Source of the DNA: JBGTCD01 sp041749015
GTDB taxonomy: Bacteria > Bacteroidota > Bacteroidia > Cytophagales > Cyclobacteriaceae
Direction of reading: 5' to 3'
Length of the DNA: 64,000 bases
Assembly: GCA_041749015.1 (NCBI GenBank)
Contig: JBGTCD010000084.1
Span: 1-64,000, forward strand
Both the position numbers and the translations under genes were made by a program. The notes below the pieces were generated by a model that did no database searches, was not told the DNA's origin, and saw nothing but the letters and a program-made list of their open reading frames with translations. Below, in pieces: positions 8,712 through 17,799 of the stretch (position 1 is the first letter of the stretch; every line of letters starts with the position of its first letter).

Positions 8712-11190
8712 AGGTCTCATGTCTGGCATAATTCCTGATCCTGATGATATCAGCAAACACCCCTGCTGCCGTCACCTCGGCACCAGCTCCGGGACCCCTG
8801 ATTACCATTGGCAAGTCCAGGTACCGCTGGGTAGTGATCATGAGGATGTTGTCACTGCCATTTAAATTAAAAAATGGATGGTCATCCCCAATAGCCTTTA
8901 AACCTACCACAGCTTTTCCATTTTCGAAAACAGCAGAATAACGGAGTTTCTTTCCTGATTTTTCTGCTTCCAGTCGTTTAGTTTCGAATGCTGCATCATG
9001 TCTGGAAAGGTTGGAAAAAAAGTCATCAATGCCCATTTCACCCCGGCAATCTTTTGGTACCAGGTTTTCTATGGCTACGTCCTTAATTTCCAGTCTCCAG
9101 CCGGTCTCCCTCGCCAGGATCAGTATTTTTCGTGCCACGTCCATGCCGTTGAGGTCGTCTCTGGGGTCTGGCTCTGTATATCCTTTTTCACGGGCCTCAC
9201 GGACTACCTCGCTAAAATTTTTCCCGGCTTTGAAGCTGCTGAATATAAAGTTTAAGGTGCCGCTTAGCACTGCTTCCAGCCGAATGACCTTATCGCCACT
9301 CAGCATCAGGTCTTCCAATGTGGAGATCACCGGGAGCCCTGCGCCAACATTAGTTTCGTAAAAAAACCTTGAGCCCTTTCTAAACGCGGTCCTTCTCAAA
9401 GCCTCGTAGTTTTTATAGGGTCCGCTATTGGCTTTTTTGTTAGGAGTTACAATGGATATATTGGCCTCCAGAGTCTCCTGATAGTGCCTGGTGATCGCTT
9501 CCGATGCCGTGCAATCGACAAAAATACTGCTGGAAAGATTCATGCTGATCATTTTGCTAAAAAATGCCTTCATATCCATGGTCTCACCAGAATCCATAAG
9601 GCGATCAATGGCTTTGGAGGGGTTGATCCGGTCTTCATCAAAGAGCATTTTGCGACTATTAGAGATGCCCACCAGGTGTATTTCAAGCAGGTTTTCACGT
9701 GCCAAAGCCTCAAATTGTTTTCGAATCATTTTGAGCAGTGCTTTTCCAATAAGTCCGGTACCTGCCATAAACAGATGCAGCACCTTTTTATCCGAGAGAA
9801 AGAAGGACTCATGCAAGGCATTTAGCGCTTTGCTGACATCGGCTTTTTGTACCACGACTGAAATATTACGCTCTGATGACCCCTGGGCAATTGCCACTAC
9901 ATTAATCCCATTTCTGCCCAGTGCACCAAACATACGGCCGCTGGTACCTGGGGTGTCCTGCATCCGATCTCCCACAATGGCTACAACGGCCAGTTCATTT
10001 TCAATACGCGCCTTTTCCATCTCTCCGGATTTGATTTCGTAGCGAAATTCTTCCTCCACCATCTTTTTGGCCCGCAAGGCATCCCCTGATTCCACTGCAA
10101 TACATATGGAATGTTCGGATGAAGCCTGGCTGATGAGGATGATGTTGATGCGCTCCCTGGCAAGAGCTGTAAAGAGCCGCATGGCGACCCCAACCACCCC
10201 TACCATCCCAGCTCCCTGTATGCTGAGCAAGCTAATATTGTCAAGAGATGAAATCCCTTTGATCAGCCTCCCATTGAGGGATTTGGAAGTGATCAGGGTT
10301 CCGGGATTCTCGGGATTCAGCGTATTTTTAATGTAAATCGGAATCTTTTTTTCCATTGCCGGCCGCATAGTGGCTGGGAAAACCACCTTTGCCCCGAAGT
10401 GTGAGAGCTCCATAGCTTCTGCATAGCTCATTGATGGTACTTTAAAGGCCCGGCGTACTCTTCTGGGATCGGCGGTCATTACCCCATCTACATCAGTCCA
10501 AATTTCAAGGGATTCGGCTTTAATCGCTCCTGCAATGATAGAGGCGGTATAATCAGAGCCACTTCTGCCCAGGGTGGTGGTATACCCCGAATCAGAAGCT
10601 GCAATAAAGCCGGTGATTACAGGTACCCTGCTGTCGAGTTCTTTCCTGTTGTCGAGTTCTTTAAAATAAGCCCTGATCTTTCGGTCTGTTTTGGGGAAGT
10701 CTACCCTTGCCTGGCTAAAGGTATCATCGGTTAGAATGAGCTCCCGGGCATCAACGTAAACAGCAGGGATACCCCTGGAATCCAGCACCTCTGCGAGGAT
10801 CAGGTTCGAAAGCCGCTCACCAAAGCTAAGGATGTAATCCATGGTGCGGTAGGTTTTTTCCCGTACCAGGTATACCCCGTTGAGCACATCTTCCAGTTGA
10901 TTGAAAAGGAGCTTGACTTTGGTCAGTACAGCCCCTTGTTTATTGGCTTTAAGCAGCCCTTTTATAATGTCTATATGTCTTTTTTCGAGTTTTTCAAGGG
11001 TTTTGACGAAATGTGGATCACCCTTAAAGGCAATATCGCTGATGGTGATGAGCGTATCAGTAACCCCTCCAAAAGCAGAAAATACCAGCCCAACTGGACC
11101 TTGCATGATTGCAGGTTTGATGATGGAAACCATCCTAAGGATATGCTCAGGATCTTGAATGGAGGAACCTCCGAATTTTAAAATCTTCAT
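8695..11190 (-). CDS. thrA: bifunctional aspartokinase / homoserine dehydrogenase
   Basis: An 831-residue fusion that catalyses the first and third steps from aspartate towards threonine and methionine. The aspartokinase half begins at once with MKILKFGGSSIQ and contains GRSGSDYTA. Two ACT-type regulatory segments lie at about 310-460 (SIQGAGMVGVVGVAMRLF; AIVGDRMQDTPG). The homoserine dehydrogenase half starts at about 466 with the NAD(P) loop FMAGTGLIGKALL and includes NVGAGLPVI and EAVLSGTLNFIFS. It is the first gene of the operon. A leader ORF rich in Thr and Ile codons lies 90 bases upstream, so attenuation by charged tRNA-Thr and tRNA-Ile is likely. Confidence 0.95.
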   Translation of the reverse strand: MKILKFGGSSIQDPEHILRMVSIIKPAIMQGPVGLVFSAFGGVTDTLITISDIAFKGDPHFVKTLEKLEKRHIDIIKGLLKANKQGAVLTKVKLLFNQLEDVLNGVYLVREKTYRTMDYILSFGERLSNLILAEVLDSRGIPAVYVDARELILTDDTFSQARVDFPKTDRKIRAYFKELDNRKELDSRVPVITGFIAASDSGYTTTLGRSGSDYTASIIAGAIKAESLEIWTDVDGVMTADPRRVRRAFKVPSMSYAEAMELSHFGAKVVFPATMRPAMEKKIPIYIKNTLNPENPGTLITSKSLNGRLIKGISSLDNISLLSIQGAGMVGVVGVAMRLFTALARERINIILISQASSEHSICIAVESGDALRAKKMVEEEFRYEIKSGEMEKARIENELAVVAIVGDRMQDTPGTSGRMFGALGRNGINVVAIAQGSSERNISVVVQKADVSKALNALHESFFLSDKKVLHLFMAGTGLIGKALLKMIRKQFEALARENLLEIHLVGISNSRKMLFDEDRINPSKAIDRLMDSGETMDMKAFFSKMISMNLSSSIFVDCTASEAITRHYQETLEANISIVTPNKKANSGPYKNYEALRRTAFRKGSRFFYETNVGAGLPVISTLEDLMLSGDKVIRLEAVLSGTLNFIFSSFKAGKNFSEVVREAREKGYTEPDPRDDLNGMDVARKILILARETGWRLEIKDVAIENLVPKDCRGEMGIDDFFSNLSRHDAAFETKRLEAEKSGKKLRYSAVFENGKAVVGLKAIGDDHPFFNLNGSDNILMITTQRYLDLPMVIRGPGAGAEVTAAGVFADIIRIRNYARHETYESYI

Positions 11191-11273
11191 TATTAGGAAA
11201 TTGGATTGACAATAGGATCTGTAAATTCCAGATAAAATAATGGAATTCAGGTAAATGGCTATATGGTAGAAGA

Positions 11274-11289
11274 ACGGGGTTTACCCCGT
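11274..11289 (-). promoter_or_regulatory. hairpin at the end of the thr leader
   Basis: On the minus strand ACGGGG is followed by TAAA and then CCCCGT, giving a 6-bp GC-rich stem with the leader's stop codon in the loop. No run of T follows (TCTTCTACC), so it is not a textbook intrinsic terminator. The run of C inside the leader's Thr/Pro codons (about 11325-11331) could compete for the G-rich arm. It may be part of an attenuator, but the mechanism cannot be settled by eye. Confidence 0.4.
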
Positions 11290-11367
11290 AATAATGGCGA
11301 TGATAGCAGTCATGCGCCCAAATGTGGGGGTGGTTGTAATCAGAGATGTGTACCTAGGCGTGCTCAT
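11281..11367 (-). CDS. thrL: threonine operon leader peptide (candidate)
   Basis: A 28-codon ORF on the minus strand, ATG at 11367-11365 and TAA at 11283-11281, ending 90 bases before thrA. Thirteen of its 28 residues are Thr or Ile: it starts MSTPRYTSL, continues ITTTPTFGR and ends MTAIIAIITG. That bias is what is known for thr operon leaders, where ribosome stalling at Thr/Ile codons controls read-through into thrA. The stop codon lies in the loop of a short hairpin (11274-11289). An internal ATG at 11313 could also serve as start (MTAIIAIITG). The composition is seen directly; the regulatory role is inferred. Confidence 0.7.
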   Translation of the reverse strand: MSTPRYTSLITTTPTFGRMTAIIAIITG

Positions 11368-11379
11368 CGAAAATCGAAA

Positions 11380-11723
11380 TACGGTAATTCGAAGTTATCC
11401 TGCAAAATTTTTTGAGAATTAATAATAAAAAAAGACTGCCTCAAAGGAATTCTACCTGGCGCGGATGTTGTGCGTATGAATGTGTGTAGCTCATCCGTGC
11501 CTTTAACGAAGACATTTAACACTAACACTAACACAAACCTTGACTTTAACTTTGACCTCCAAATTGGTTGGGTTTTTTGTAAGGCAAACTCAATAAAAAC
11601 ATGGTTTGACAGGTGCGGCTGGGTGTCCACGTCCAGCGCGGATGTTCCGGGGCCTTGTGGGTATGCAGGCCTTTGAAGCTGTCTCTCAGGGTAGAAACTT
11701 TTAAATTAAAGCCCAATACCAAG
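11380..11723. repeat. gene-free stretch with repeated hairpin-forming sequence
   Basis: The roughly 340 bases between the thr leader and the rho terminator hold no convincing gene. A stem is formed by GGCGCGGATG (11458-11467) and CATCCGTGCC (11492-11501), which pair except for one G-T. The phrase AGCGCGGATGTT recurs at 11634-11645, and both copies are followed by a similar GTATG. Between them lies a simple-sequence tract at about 11516-11562 (ACTAAC and CTTTAA units). A run of T on the minus strand next to a half-terminator (about 11426-11440) may be debris of a terminator. It looks like a decayed multi-copy intergenic repeat. Confidence 0.45.
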
Positions 11724-11755
11724 TAAAAAAAAGGCTGCCCCAAAAGAAGCAGCCT
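11724..11755 (-). terminator. intrinsic terminator of rho
   Basis: AGGCTGC (11732-11738) and GCAGCCT (11749-11755) form a perfect 7-bp stem with a 10-base loop. On the minus strand the stem is followed by a run of T (11724-11731). It lies 28 bases after the rho stop codon and is well placed to end that transcript. Confidence 0.85.
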
Positions 11756-11782
11756 CAATATTTAGCACTCAATTAATGGAAA

Positions 11783-13483
11783 TTATCCGTTCATCGAGAT
11801 CAAAAACTCTTCATTATTTCTGGTGCCCTTCATCTTCTGAAGCAGGAATTCCATGGCCTCGTTGGAGTTCATATCAGCCATAAACTTACGCAGGATCCAC
11901 ACACGCTGTAGTTCTTCGTCGGTCAGTAGGAGATCCTCTCTGCGGGTACCGGAAGCCGGTACATCAATAGCAGGGTAAACTCTTTTGTTGGAAAGTTTCC
12001 TGTCAAGCTGAAGCTCCATATTGCCGGTGCCTTTAAATTCTTCAAAGATCACCTCGTCCATTTTTGAGCCTGTTTCGATCAGTGCCGTGGCAATGATTGT
12101 AAGAGAACCGCCATTTTCTACATTACGGGCTGCTCCGAAAAAACGCTTAGGCTTGTGAAGCGCATTGGCATCCACACCACCTGAAAGTATTTTTCCTGAA
12201 GAAGGTACCACGGTGTTGTAGGCCCTGGCCAATCTGGTGATTGAATCCAGAAGGATCACTACATCATGCCCGCACTCTACCATTCTTTTGGCCTTTTCCA
12301 ATACGATACTGGCTACTTTCACATGTCTTTCAGCCTGCTCATCAAAGGTTGACGCTACCACCTCAGCTTTTACGCTTCTGGCCATATCGGTAACCTCCTC
12401 AGGGCGCTCATCGATCAGCAAAATGATGAGGTAGCATTCAGGGTGGTTTTCAGCAATGGCATTGGCCACTTGCTTGAGCAATACGGTTTTACCAGTCTTG
12501 GGCTGGGCTACGATCATACCACGTTGGCCTTTGCCAATTGGTGCAAAGAGGTCCAGTATGCGGGTGGAATAGTTATCAGGTGTGGTACTAAGATTGATCT
12601 TTTCCTCAGGGAAAAGTGGTGTGAGATATTCAAAAGAAACCCTGTCACGAATCTCCTCAGAGGTTTTACCATTGACACTTTCTACTCTTAGCAGGGCGAA
12701 ATATTTTTCACCTTCTTTTGGTGGTCTTATCTGACCTTTTATAGTATCACCGGTTTTGAGCCCAAATAATTTGATCTGAGAAGGTGACACATATATATCA
12801 TCGGGGCTGGCGAGGTAATTGTAATCGGAAGACCTCAGGAATCCATACCCATCTTGCATGATCTCCAGTACCCCTTCATTATCAATAAGCCCATCAAACT
12901 CCTGTATTTTGCTTTCTTTTTTCTTTCTGGGAAACCCATCTCTCTTATTGCGGCTATCGTCATCTTCAGCACCATTACCGTTGTTGCCACGATCGTCCCT
13001 GTTGCCGCGATCATCTCTTTTATTGCCGCGGTCGTCTCTTGAGTCGCGGGTATTGCCACGGTCCTCACGGTCACGCACATTGCCCCGGTCTTCCATGGGC
13101 TCTTTAGATTTACCACGACTTTCGCGCTCTGGTGATTTTTTTGAATCTGCCAATTCCAGATCAAATGAATCGAGAAGATCATCTGCAGAATCACCGCCTT
13201 CATCATCTTTTTGCTTTTTGGGTTTACGGCCTGAAGGTTTTTCAGCCACATTTTCCCTTTTAGCCCTTGGAGGCTTGGCTTTACGCCTTGGCTCTGAGTC
13301 AGAATCCTGTGAGGATTTCTTTTTCTCAGGGAGCTCTTCTTCAGGAGTTAGTGCTTGCTGGTCAAGAATCTTGTAGACCAATTCCTGCTTATTATACTTT
13401 TTGTAATTGTTTACATTTAACTCCTCTGCTATTTCTTTCAACTCTGAAAGAAGCATGACATTGAGGTCTTCAATTTTGTACAT
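11783..13483 (-). CDS. rho: transcription termination factor Rho with long N-terminal insertion
   Basis: A 566-residue RNA-dependent helicase that ends transcription. The N-terminal helical region (MYKIEDLNVMLLSELKEIAE) is followed by a long charged, disordered insertion from about residue 45 to 205, including several DDRGN/RDDRGN repeats at about 140-170. The cold-shock-like RNA-binding domain follows (QDGYGFLRSSDYNYLASPDD). The ATPase core has Walker A GQRGMIVAQPKTGKT, Walker B VVILLDSITRLARAYN and the Q/R loops. Rho proteins without the insertion are about 420 residues. Such insertions are known in Bacteroidota and other phyla and can alter RNA binding or drive condensation. The gene has its own terminator and stands alone. 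Confidence 0.96.
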   Translation of the reverse strand: MYKIEDLNVMLLSELKEIAEELNVNNYKKYNKQELVYKILDQQALTPEEELPEKKKSSQDSDSEPRRKAKPPRAKRENVAEKPSGRKPKKQKDDEGGDSADDLLDSFDLELADSKKSPERESRGKSKEPMEDRGNVRDREDRGNTRDSRDDRGNKRDDRGNRDDRGNNGNGAEDDDSRNKRDGFPRKKKESKIQEFDGLIDNEGVLEIMQDGYGFLRSSDYNYLASPDDIYVSPSQIKLFGLKTGDTIKGQIRPPKEGEKYFALLRVESVNGKTSEEIRDRVSFEYLTPLFPEEKINLSTTPDNYSTRILDLFAPIGKGQRGMIVAQPKTGKTVLLKQVANAIAENHPECYLIILLIDERPEEVTDMARSVKAEVVASTFDEQAERHVKVASIVLEKAKRMVECGHDVVILLDSITRLARAYNTVVPSSGKILSGGVDANALHKPKRFFGAARNVENGGSLTIIATALIETGSKMDEVIFEEFKGTGNMELQLDRKLSNKRVYPAIDVPASGTRREDLLLTDEELQRVWILRKFMADMNSNEAMEFLLQKMKGTRNNEEFLISMNG

Positions 13484-13739
13484 AAAATTTTAATAGTGAT
13501 GATTAGAAAGGGATTGTATTAATTAGGTTAATATAAATATCTATTTATTCGATATTAAGCCAGTTAAGGCGGTATTTCAAGTATTACGTGAAATTGATAC
13601 TGATAAAAAAGAATCGACTTTCTGGAGTTTTCTGCTGAAAGACGATGCAATTATATGCCAATGTCAAACAATTGCCAAATTTATTCAGGTAAATAATCAA
13701 TCAGGGCCATAAAAAGTTCAGATATGAGCAAAATTGCCT

Positions 13740-13747
13740 TAATTTTG
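13740..13747 (+). promoter_or_regulatory. candidate promoter -7 element for serS
   Basis: TAATTTTG fits the Bacteroidota -7 consensus TAnnTTTG and lies 23 bases before the serS start codon. No clear -33 TTTG box is visible at the expected distance. The remainder of the 287-base gap between rho and serS (13484-13770) shows nothing else I can support. Confidence 0.5.
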
Positions 13748-13770
13748 AGCACTTAAAAGAAAAATATTCC

Positions 13771-15045
13771 ATGCTGGAGATTCAAAATATAAGAGAAAAT
13801 AAAGAAGCAGTAATTCTGGGGCTGAAAAAGCGCCATTTTGCCAATGCCGAAAACCTCATTGAAGAAGCGATAAACCTGGATCAGGAAAGGAGAAATTTTC
13901 AGCTGAAATTTGATCAGGTGCAAGCAGAGTCTAACAACCTTTCCAAACAAATCGGGGCTTTGATGCAGGTGGGCAAAAAAGATGAGGCCGAAAGTATTAA
14001 ATCTAAAACCGGGCAGCTCAAAGAAGAAGCCAAAAACTTTAATGATAAAAGCACTGCCGCTGCCACCGCCCTGCAGGACCTCCTCTATAAAATACCCAAT
14101 GTCCCCCACGAGTCAGTAAAAGCTGGAAGAGACGCTGAGGATAATGAAACCCTGAGGCAAAATGGTGACGCACGGCCACTGGAGGGTGATGTACTTCCGC
14201 ATTGGGACCTCATAAAGAAATACGATATTATCGATTTTGATCTTGGCAGTAAGATCTCCGGGGCGGGATTCCCGGTGTATAAGGGCAAGGGGGCCCGGCT
14301 CCAAAGAGCCATGATCAATTTTTTTCTCGATAGAGCCGTAGAAGCCGGGTATGTAGAAGTGCAGCCCCCCATCCTGGTCAATGAAGCCTCCGGTTATGGC
14401 ACAGGACAACTCCCCGATAAAGATGGCCAAATGTACCACATGCCTGAGGACAACCTGTATGTGATCCCCACTGCCGAAGTGCCTATTACCAATATGTACC
14501 GCGATATGATATTGGAGGATGATCAATTACCGGTAATGCATGTTGGCTACACGCCATGTTTTAGAAGAGAAGCCGGAAGCTGGGGAGCGCATGTCCGTGG
14601 CCTTAACCGCCTGCACCAGTTTGATAAAGTGGAGATCGTGCAGATCGCCCATCCGGACAAATCTTATCAAATACTGGAGGAAATGGCCAACCACGTCTCC
14701 GGATTATTGGAAGCCCTGCAGCTGCCCTACCGCGTGTTACGGCTCTGTGGCGGGGATATGGGCTTCACCTCAGCACTCACCTATGATATGGAGGTCTATT
14801 CTGCAGCCCAGCAGCGCTGGCTGGAGGTGAGTTCAGTAAGTAATTTTGAAACCTACCAGGCCAACAGGCTTAAATTAAGGCACCGTCCTGAGGCTAAAAA
14901 AACAGCCTTGCTCCACACCCTGAATGGCAGTGCCCTGGCCCTGCCCAGAATCGTAGCAGCGATATTGGAAAATAATCAAAGCCCTGAAGGTATCCGAATT
15001 CCTAAGGTACTGGTGCCTTATGCGGGGTTTGAAGTTATTTCCTGA
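13771..15045 (+). CDS. serS: seryl-tRNA synthetase
   Basis: A 424-residue class II aminoacyl-tRNA synthetase that charges tRNA-Ser. The N-terminal coiled-coil arm that binds the tRNA spans about residues 10-105 (IRENKEAVILGLKKRHF...). The catalytic core contains TAEVPITNMYRD, motif 2 (FRREAGSWGAHVRGLNRLHQ) and motif 3 (LNGSALALPRIVAAILENNQ). Length is normal for the family. It is divergent from rho and followed 77 bases later by a peptidase gene on the same strand that has no functional link. Confidence 0.96.
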   Translation: MLEIQNIRENKEAVILGLKKRHFANAENLIEEAINLDQERRNFQLKFDQVQAESNNLSKQIGALMQVGKKDEAESIKSKTGQLKEEAKNFNDKSTAAATALQDLLYKIPNVPHESVKAGRDAEDNETLRQNGDARPLEGDVLPHWDLIKKYDIIDFDLGSKISGAGFPVYKGKGARLQRAMINFFLDRAVEAGYVEVQPPILVNEASGYGTGQLPDKDGQMYHMPEDNLYVIPTAEVPITNMYRDMILEDDQLPVMHVGYTPCFRREAGSWGAHVRGLNRLHQFDKVEIVQIAHPDKSYQILEEMANHVSGLLEALQLPYRVLRLCGGDMGFTSALTYDMEVYSAAQQRWLEVSSVSNFETYQANRLKLRHRPEAKKTALLHTLNGSALALPRIVAAILENNQSPEGIRIPKVLVPYAGFEVIS

Positions 15046-15122
15046 AGTACCGTCCAACATATTTATTTTGGGTTGATGGATGGTTTTTCCTACTTTAAGC
15101 TTCAATTTTAAACTAAAGAATT

Positions 15123-17261
15123 ATGAGACAACTATGGATTAGCATTCTAGCCATTCTGGCTGTGGCTTGTGGCACGGAACATGAGGCCGACAAAAGCCTC
15201 AATAAAGATTTGAAATATCCCGAAACGGCTAAGGTTGATACGGTTGATATTTACTTCAATTTTGAAATACCAGATCCTTATCGCTGGCTAGAGGATGACC
15301 GGTCGGAAGCGACTATGGCATGGGTAAAGGCTCAGAATGAGGTGTCATTTGGGTATCTCCATCAGTTGCCCTACCGGGATGCGCTAAAGGAGCGGCTCAG
15401 CGAAGTGTTCAATTATGAAAGAGAAGGCGCCCCAACAAAATATGGTGATTATCTATATTATTCCAGAAATGACGGCCTCCAAAACCAAAGTGTATGGTAC
15501 CGGAAAAAAGGGGAGGAAGGTGATGAGGAAGTATTCCTGGATCCTAATAAATTCAAAGAAGATGGTACCATATCTCTGGCGGGTTCCAGTTTCACCAAGG
15601 ACGGTTCCATGGTGGCTTACATGATTTCTGAAGGGGGATCGGACTGGCGAAAAGGCATCATTTGGGATGCCGAATCCAAAACCCAGATCGGAGATACCCT
15701 CAGAGATATCAAATTCAGCGGAATCTCCTGGTATGGGAATGAAGGTTTTTACTATAGCAGCTACGACAAACCTAAGGGCAGTGAGCTATCAGCCAAAACC
15801 GATATGCATAAAGTATTTTATCACAAGCTGGGCACCTCCCAATCAGAAGATGTCCTGATCTTCGGAGGGGATGCAACCCCACGCCGGTATATCGGTGCCT
15901 ACCTGACGGAAGATCAAAAATACCTGGTGATCTCAGCCTCAGTGAGTACCTATGGTAATGAGCTTTACATAAAAGATCTGACTGTACCGGCAAGCCCGAT
16001 TGTGCCCATTGTGGACAATTTTGATAACCGCCACTATGTAATGCATTCTGAAGGTTCACGACTCATTATATTTACCGACAAGGATGCCCCCAATAACCGG
16101 GTGGTTGAGGTGGATTTTTCTAATCCGGGACCCGATAATTGGAAAGACCTAATTCCTGAACAGGAACAGGTACTTAGCGCAAGCACCGCAGGGGGCAATA
16201 TATTTGCCAGTTACCTGGTGGATGCCCATACGCAGGTGAAGCAATATGATATAAATGGGGAGTTGGTCCGTGATGTGGAGCTGCCCGGGATTGGATCAGT
16301 AGGAGGCTTCGGTGGCAGGGAAGAGGAAGACTTCCTGTACTATGGATTCACCTCCTTTACTACTCCGGGCACCATATATAAATATGATATTCCATCCGGA
16401 AAATCGGAGCTTTACAAGCAGCCACAAGTACAATTTAATCCCGAGGACTATGTGACTGAGCAGGTGTTCTATACCAGCAAAGACGGCACCAAAGTGCCGA
16501 TGTTTATCACCCATAAAAAAGGTTTGAAAAAGAATGGAAAGACTCCCACATACCTGTATGCCTACGGCGGTTTTAATGTGAGCCTTACCCCAAGTTTCAG
16601 TACTTCAAGAATCGTATGGCTTGAAAATGGGGGCATCTATGCGCAGCCGAACCTGCGGGGTGGTGGGGAGTATGGTAAAGAGTGGCATATTGCAGGCACC
16701 AAAATGAAAAAGCAGAATGTATTTGATGATTTTATTGCTGCTGCTGAGTACTTGATTGAAAATGATTACACCAGTCCGGACTATCTAGCCATTGCGGGAG
16801 GCTCTAATGGGGGCTTGCTGGTTGGCGCTACCATGACGCAGCGTCCTGATCTGGCAAGAGTAGCCCTGCCCGCAGTTGGCGTGCTGGATATGCTCAGATA
16901 CCATACTTTTACTGCCGGTGCAGGCTGGGCCTATGACTATGGCACTTCTGAGGAGTCCCAGGAAATGTTCGAGTATTTGCACCAATATTCCCCCGTACAT
17001 GCTCTAAAACCAGGAACGGACTATCCGGCTACCATGATTACTACGGCTGACCATGACGACCGGGTGGTCCCTGCGCATTCCTTTAAATTTGCAGCAAAAC
17101 TTCAAGAAAGCCATGAAGGGGAAACGCCAGTGATCATCAGAATTGAGACCGATGCCGGCCATGGTGCAGGCACTCCCATATCCAAAACTATAGAGCAGGA
17201 GGCTGATAAATATGCCTTTGTTTGGTATAATATGGGGTATCAGCCCCCTTTGCTTAAATAA
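15123..17261 (+). CDS. prolyl oligopeptidase family serine peptidase (S9A), lipoprotein
   Basis: A 712-residue peptidase that cuts after proline in short peptides. The start MRQLWISILAILAVACG holds a lipobox (AVAC, Cys about residue 17), so it should be anchored in the envelope. Residues about 30-430 form the beta-propeller lid (PYRWLEDD at the start of the fold). The alpha/beta hydrolase domain follows with GGSNGGLLVG (catalytic Ser about 560), DHDDRVVPAHS (Asp about 643) and DAGHGAGTP (His about 680). Family length is typical. An acetyltransferase gene begins 2 bases after its stop, so the two are probably cotranscribed. Confidence 0.93.
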   Translation: MRQLWISILAILAVACGTEHEADKSLNKDLKYPETAKVDTVDIYFNFEIPDPYRWLEDDRSEATMAWVKAQNEVSFGYLHQLPYRDALKERLSEVFNYEREGAPTKYGDYLYYSRNDGLQNQSVWYRKKGEEGDEEVFLDPNKFKEDGTISLAGSSFTKDGSMVAYMISEGGSDWRKGIIWDAESKTQIGDTLRDIKFSGISWYGNEGFYYSSYDKPKGSELSAKTDMHKVFYHKLGTSQSEDVLIFGGDATPRRYIGAYLTEDQKYLVISASVSTYGNELYIKDLTVPASPIVPIVDNFDNRHYVMHSEGSRLIIFTDKDAPNNRVVEVDFSNPGPDNWKDLIPEQEQVLSASTAGGNIFASYLVDAHTQVKQYDINGELVRDVELPGIGSVGGFGGREEEDFLYYGFTSFTTPGTIYKYDIPSGKSELYKQPQVQFNPEDYVTEQVFYTSKDGTKVPMFITHKKGLKKNGKTPTYLYAYGGFNVSLTPSFSTSRIVWLENGGIYAQPNLRGGGEYGKEWHIAGTKMKKQNVFDDFIAAAEYLIENDYTSPDYLAIAGGSNGGLLVGATMTQRPDLARVALPAVGVLDMLRYHTFTAGAGWAYDYGTSEESQEMFEYLHQYSPVHALKPGTDYPATMITTADHDDRVVPAHSFKFAAKLQESHEGETPVIIRIETDAGHGAGTPISKTIEQEADKYAFVWYNMGYQPPLLK

Positions 17262-17263
17262 AA

Positions 17264-17743
17264 ATGGTTGTAATAAGAAAAGGCACAAAAGAAGATCTGC
17301 CAAGGACATTGGACCTCATCAGGGAGCTTGCCGAATATGAAAAAGCTCCTGATGAGGTGACCAATACGGTAGCCATGATGGAGGCAGACGGTTTTGGCCC
17401 AGACCCAGCTTACGGCCTGTATGTAGCCGACGATGAAAATGCTGGTATCGTTGGGATTGCCTTGTACTATTACCGGTATTCCACCTGGAAAGGCAAGCGC
17501 CTTTACCTGGAAGATATTGTGGTCACAGAATCCCGAAGGGGGGAGGGCATCGGTAAGGATCTTTTCGAAATGTGTCTGAAAAAAGCTGCTGAGCCCGGGT
17601 GTCACGGAATGGTGTGGCAAGTCCTTGATTGGAACGAGCCCGCCATTAATTTTTACAAAAAATACTATGATGCCCATCTTGATGGGGAATGGATCAATTG
17701 CAGTCTGAGTGAGGATCAGGTAAAGGCCTTGATTAAGAAATAA
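17264..17743 (+). CDS. GNAT family N-acetyltransferase, SSAT-like
   Basis: A 159-residue acetyl-CoA-dependent N-acetyltransferase. The pattern of LIRELAEYEKAPDEV, RYSTWKGKRLYLEDIVV, RRGEGIGKDLFEMC (the acetyl-CoA pyrophosphate loop) and DWNEPAINFYKKY resembles the spermidine/spermine or thialysine acetyltransferase branch. The substrate may therefore be a polyamine or lysine-like amine, but this is inference. The start codon lies only 2 bases after the stop of the peptidase gene, with no separate promoter visible, so it is likely the second gene of that transcript. Confidence 0.88.
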   Translation: MVVIRKGTKEDLPRTLDLIRELAEYEKAPDEVTNTVAMMEADGFGPDPAYGLYVADDENAGIVGIALYYYRYSTWKGKRLYLEDIVVTESRRGEGIGKDLFEMCLKKAAEPGCHGMVWQVLDWNEPAINFYKKYYDAHLDGEWINCSLSEDQVKALIKK

Positions 17744-17799
17744 AGGCACACCATTAAATTAGTCCTACCTTCGATTTTAGCAGGCCATAAAAACTCCCC

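Noticed and set aside
8446..8865. Long plus-strand frames inside thrB and thrA (also 9491-10042 and 10067-10336)
   Set aside because: They lie antisense to strongly identified enzymes, show no family motifs and reflect codon bias of the real genes.
11470..11676. 68-codon plus-strand ORF with Asn-Thr repeats between rho and thrA
   Set aside because: It runs across hairpin repeats and a simple-sequence tract, has no start context or homologous pattern, and is better explained as repeat DNA.
12835..13376. Ser/Arg-rich and Thr/Ile-rich frames in the rho insertion
   Set aside because: The repeats that encode DDRGN units keep all frames open, so these are by-products of low-complexity coding sequence.
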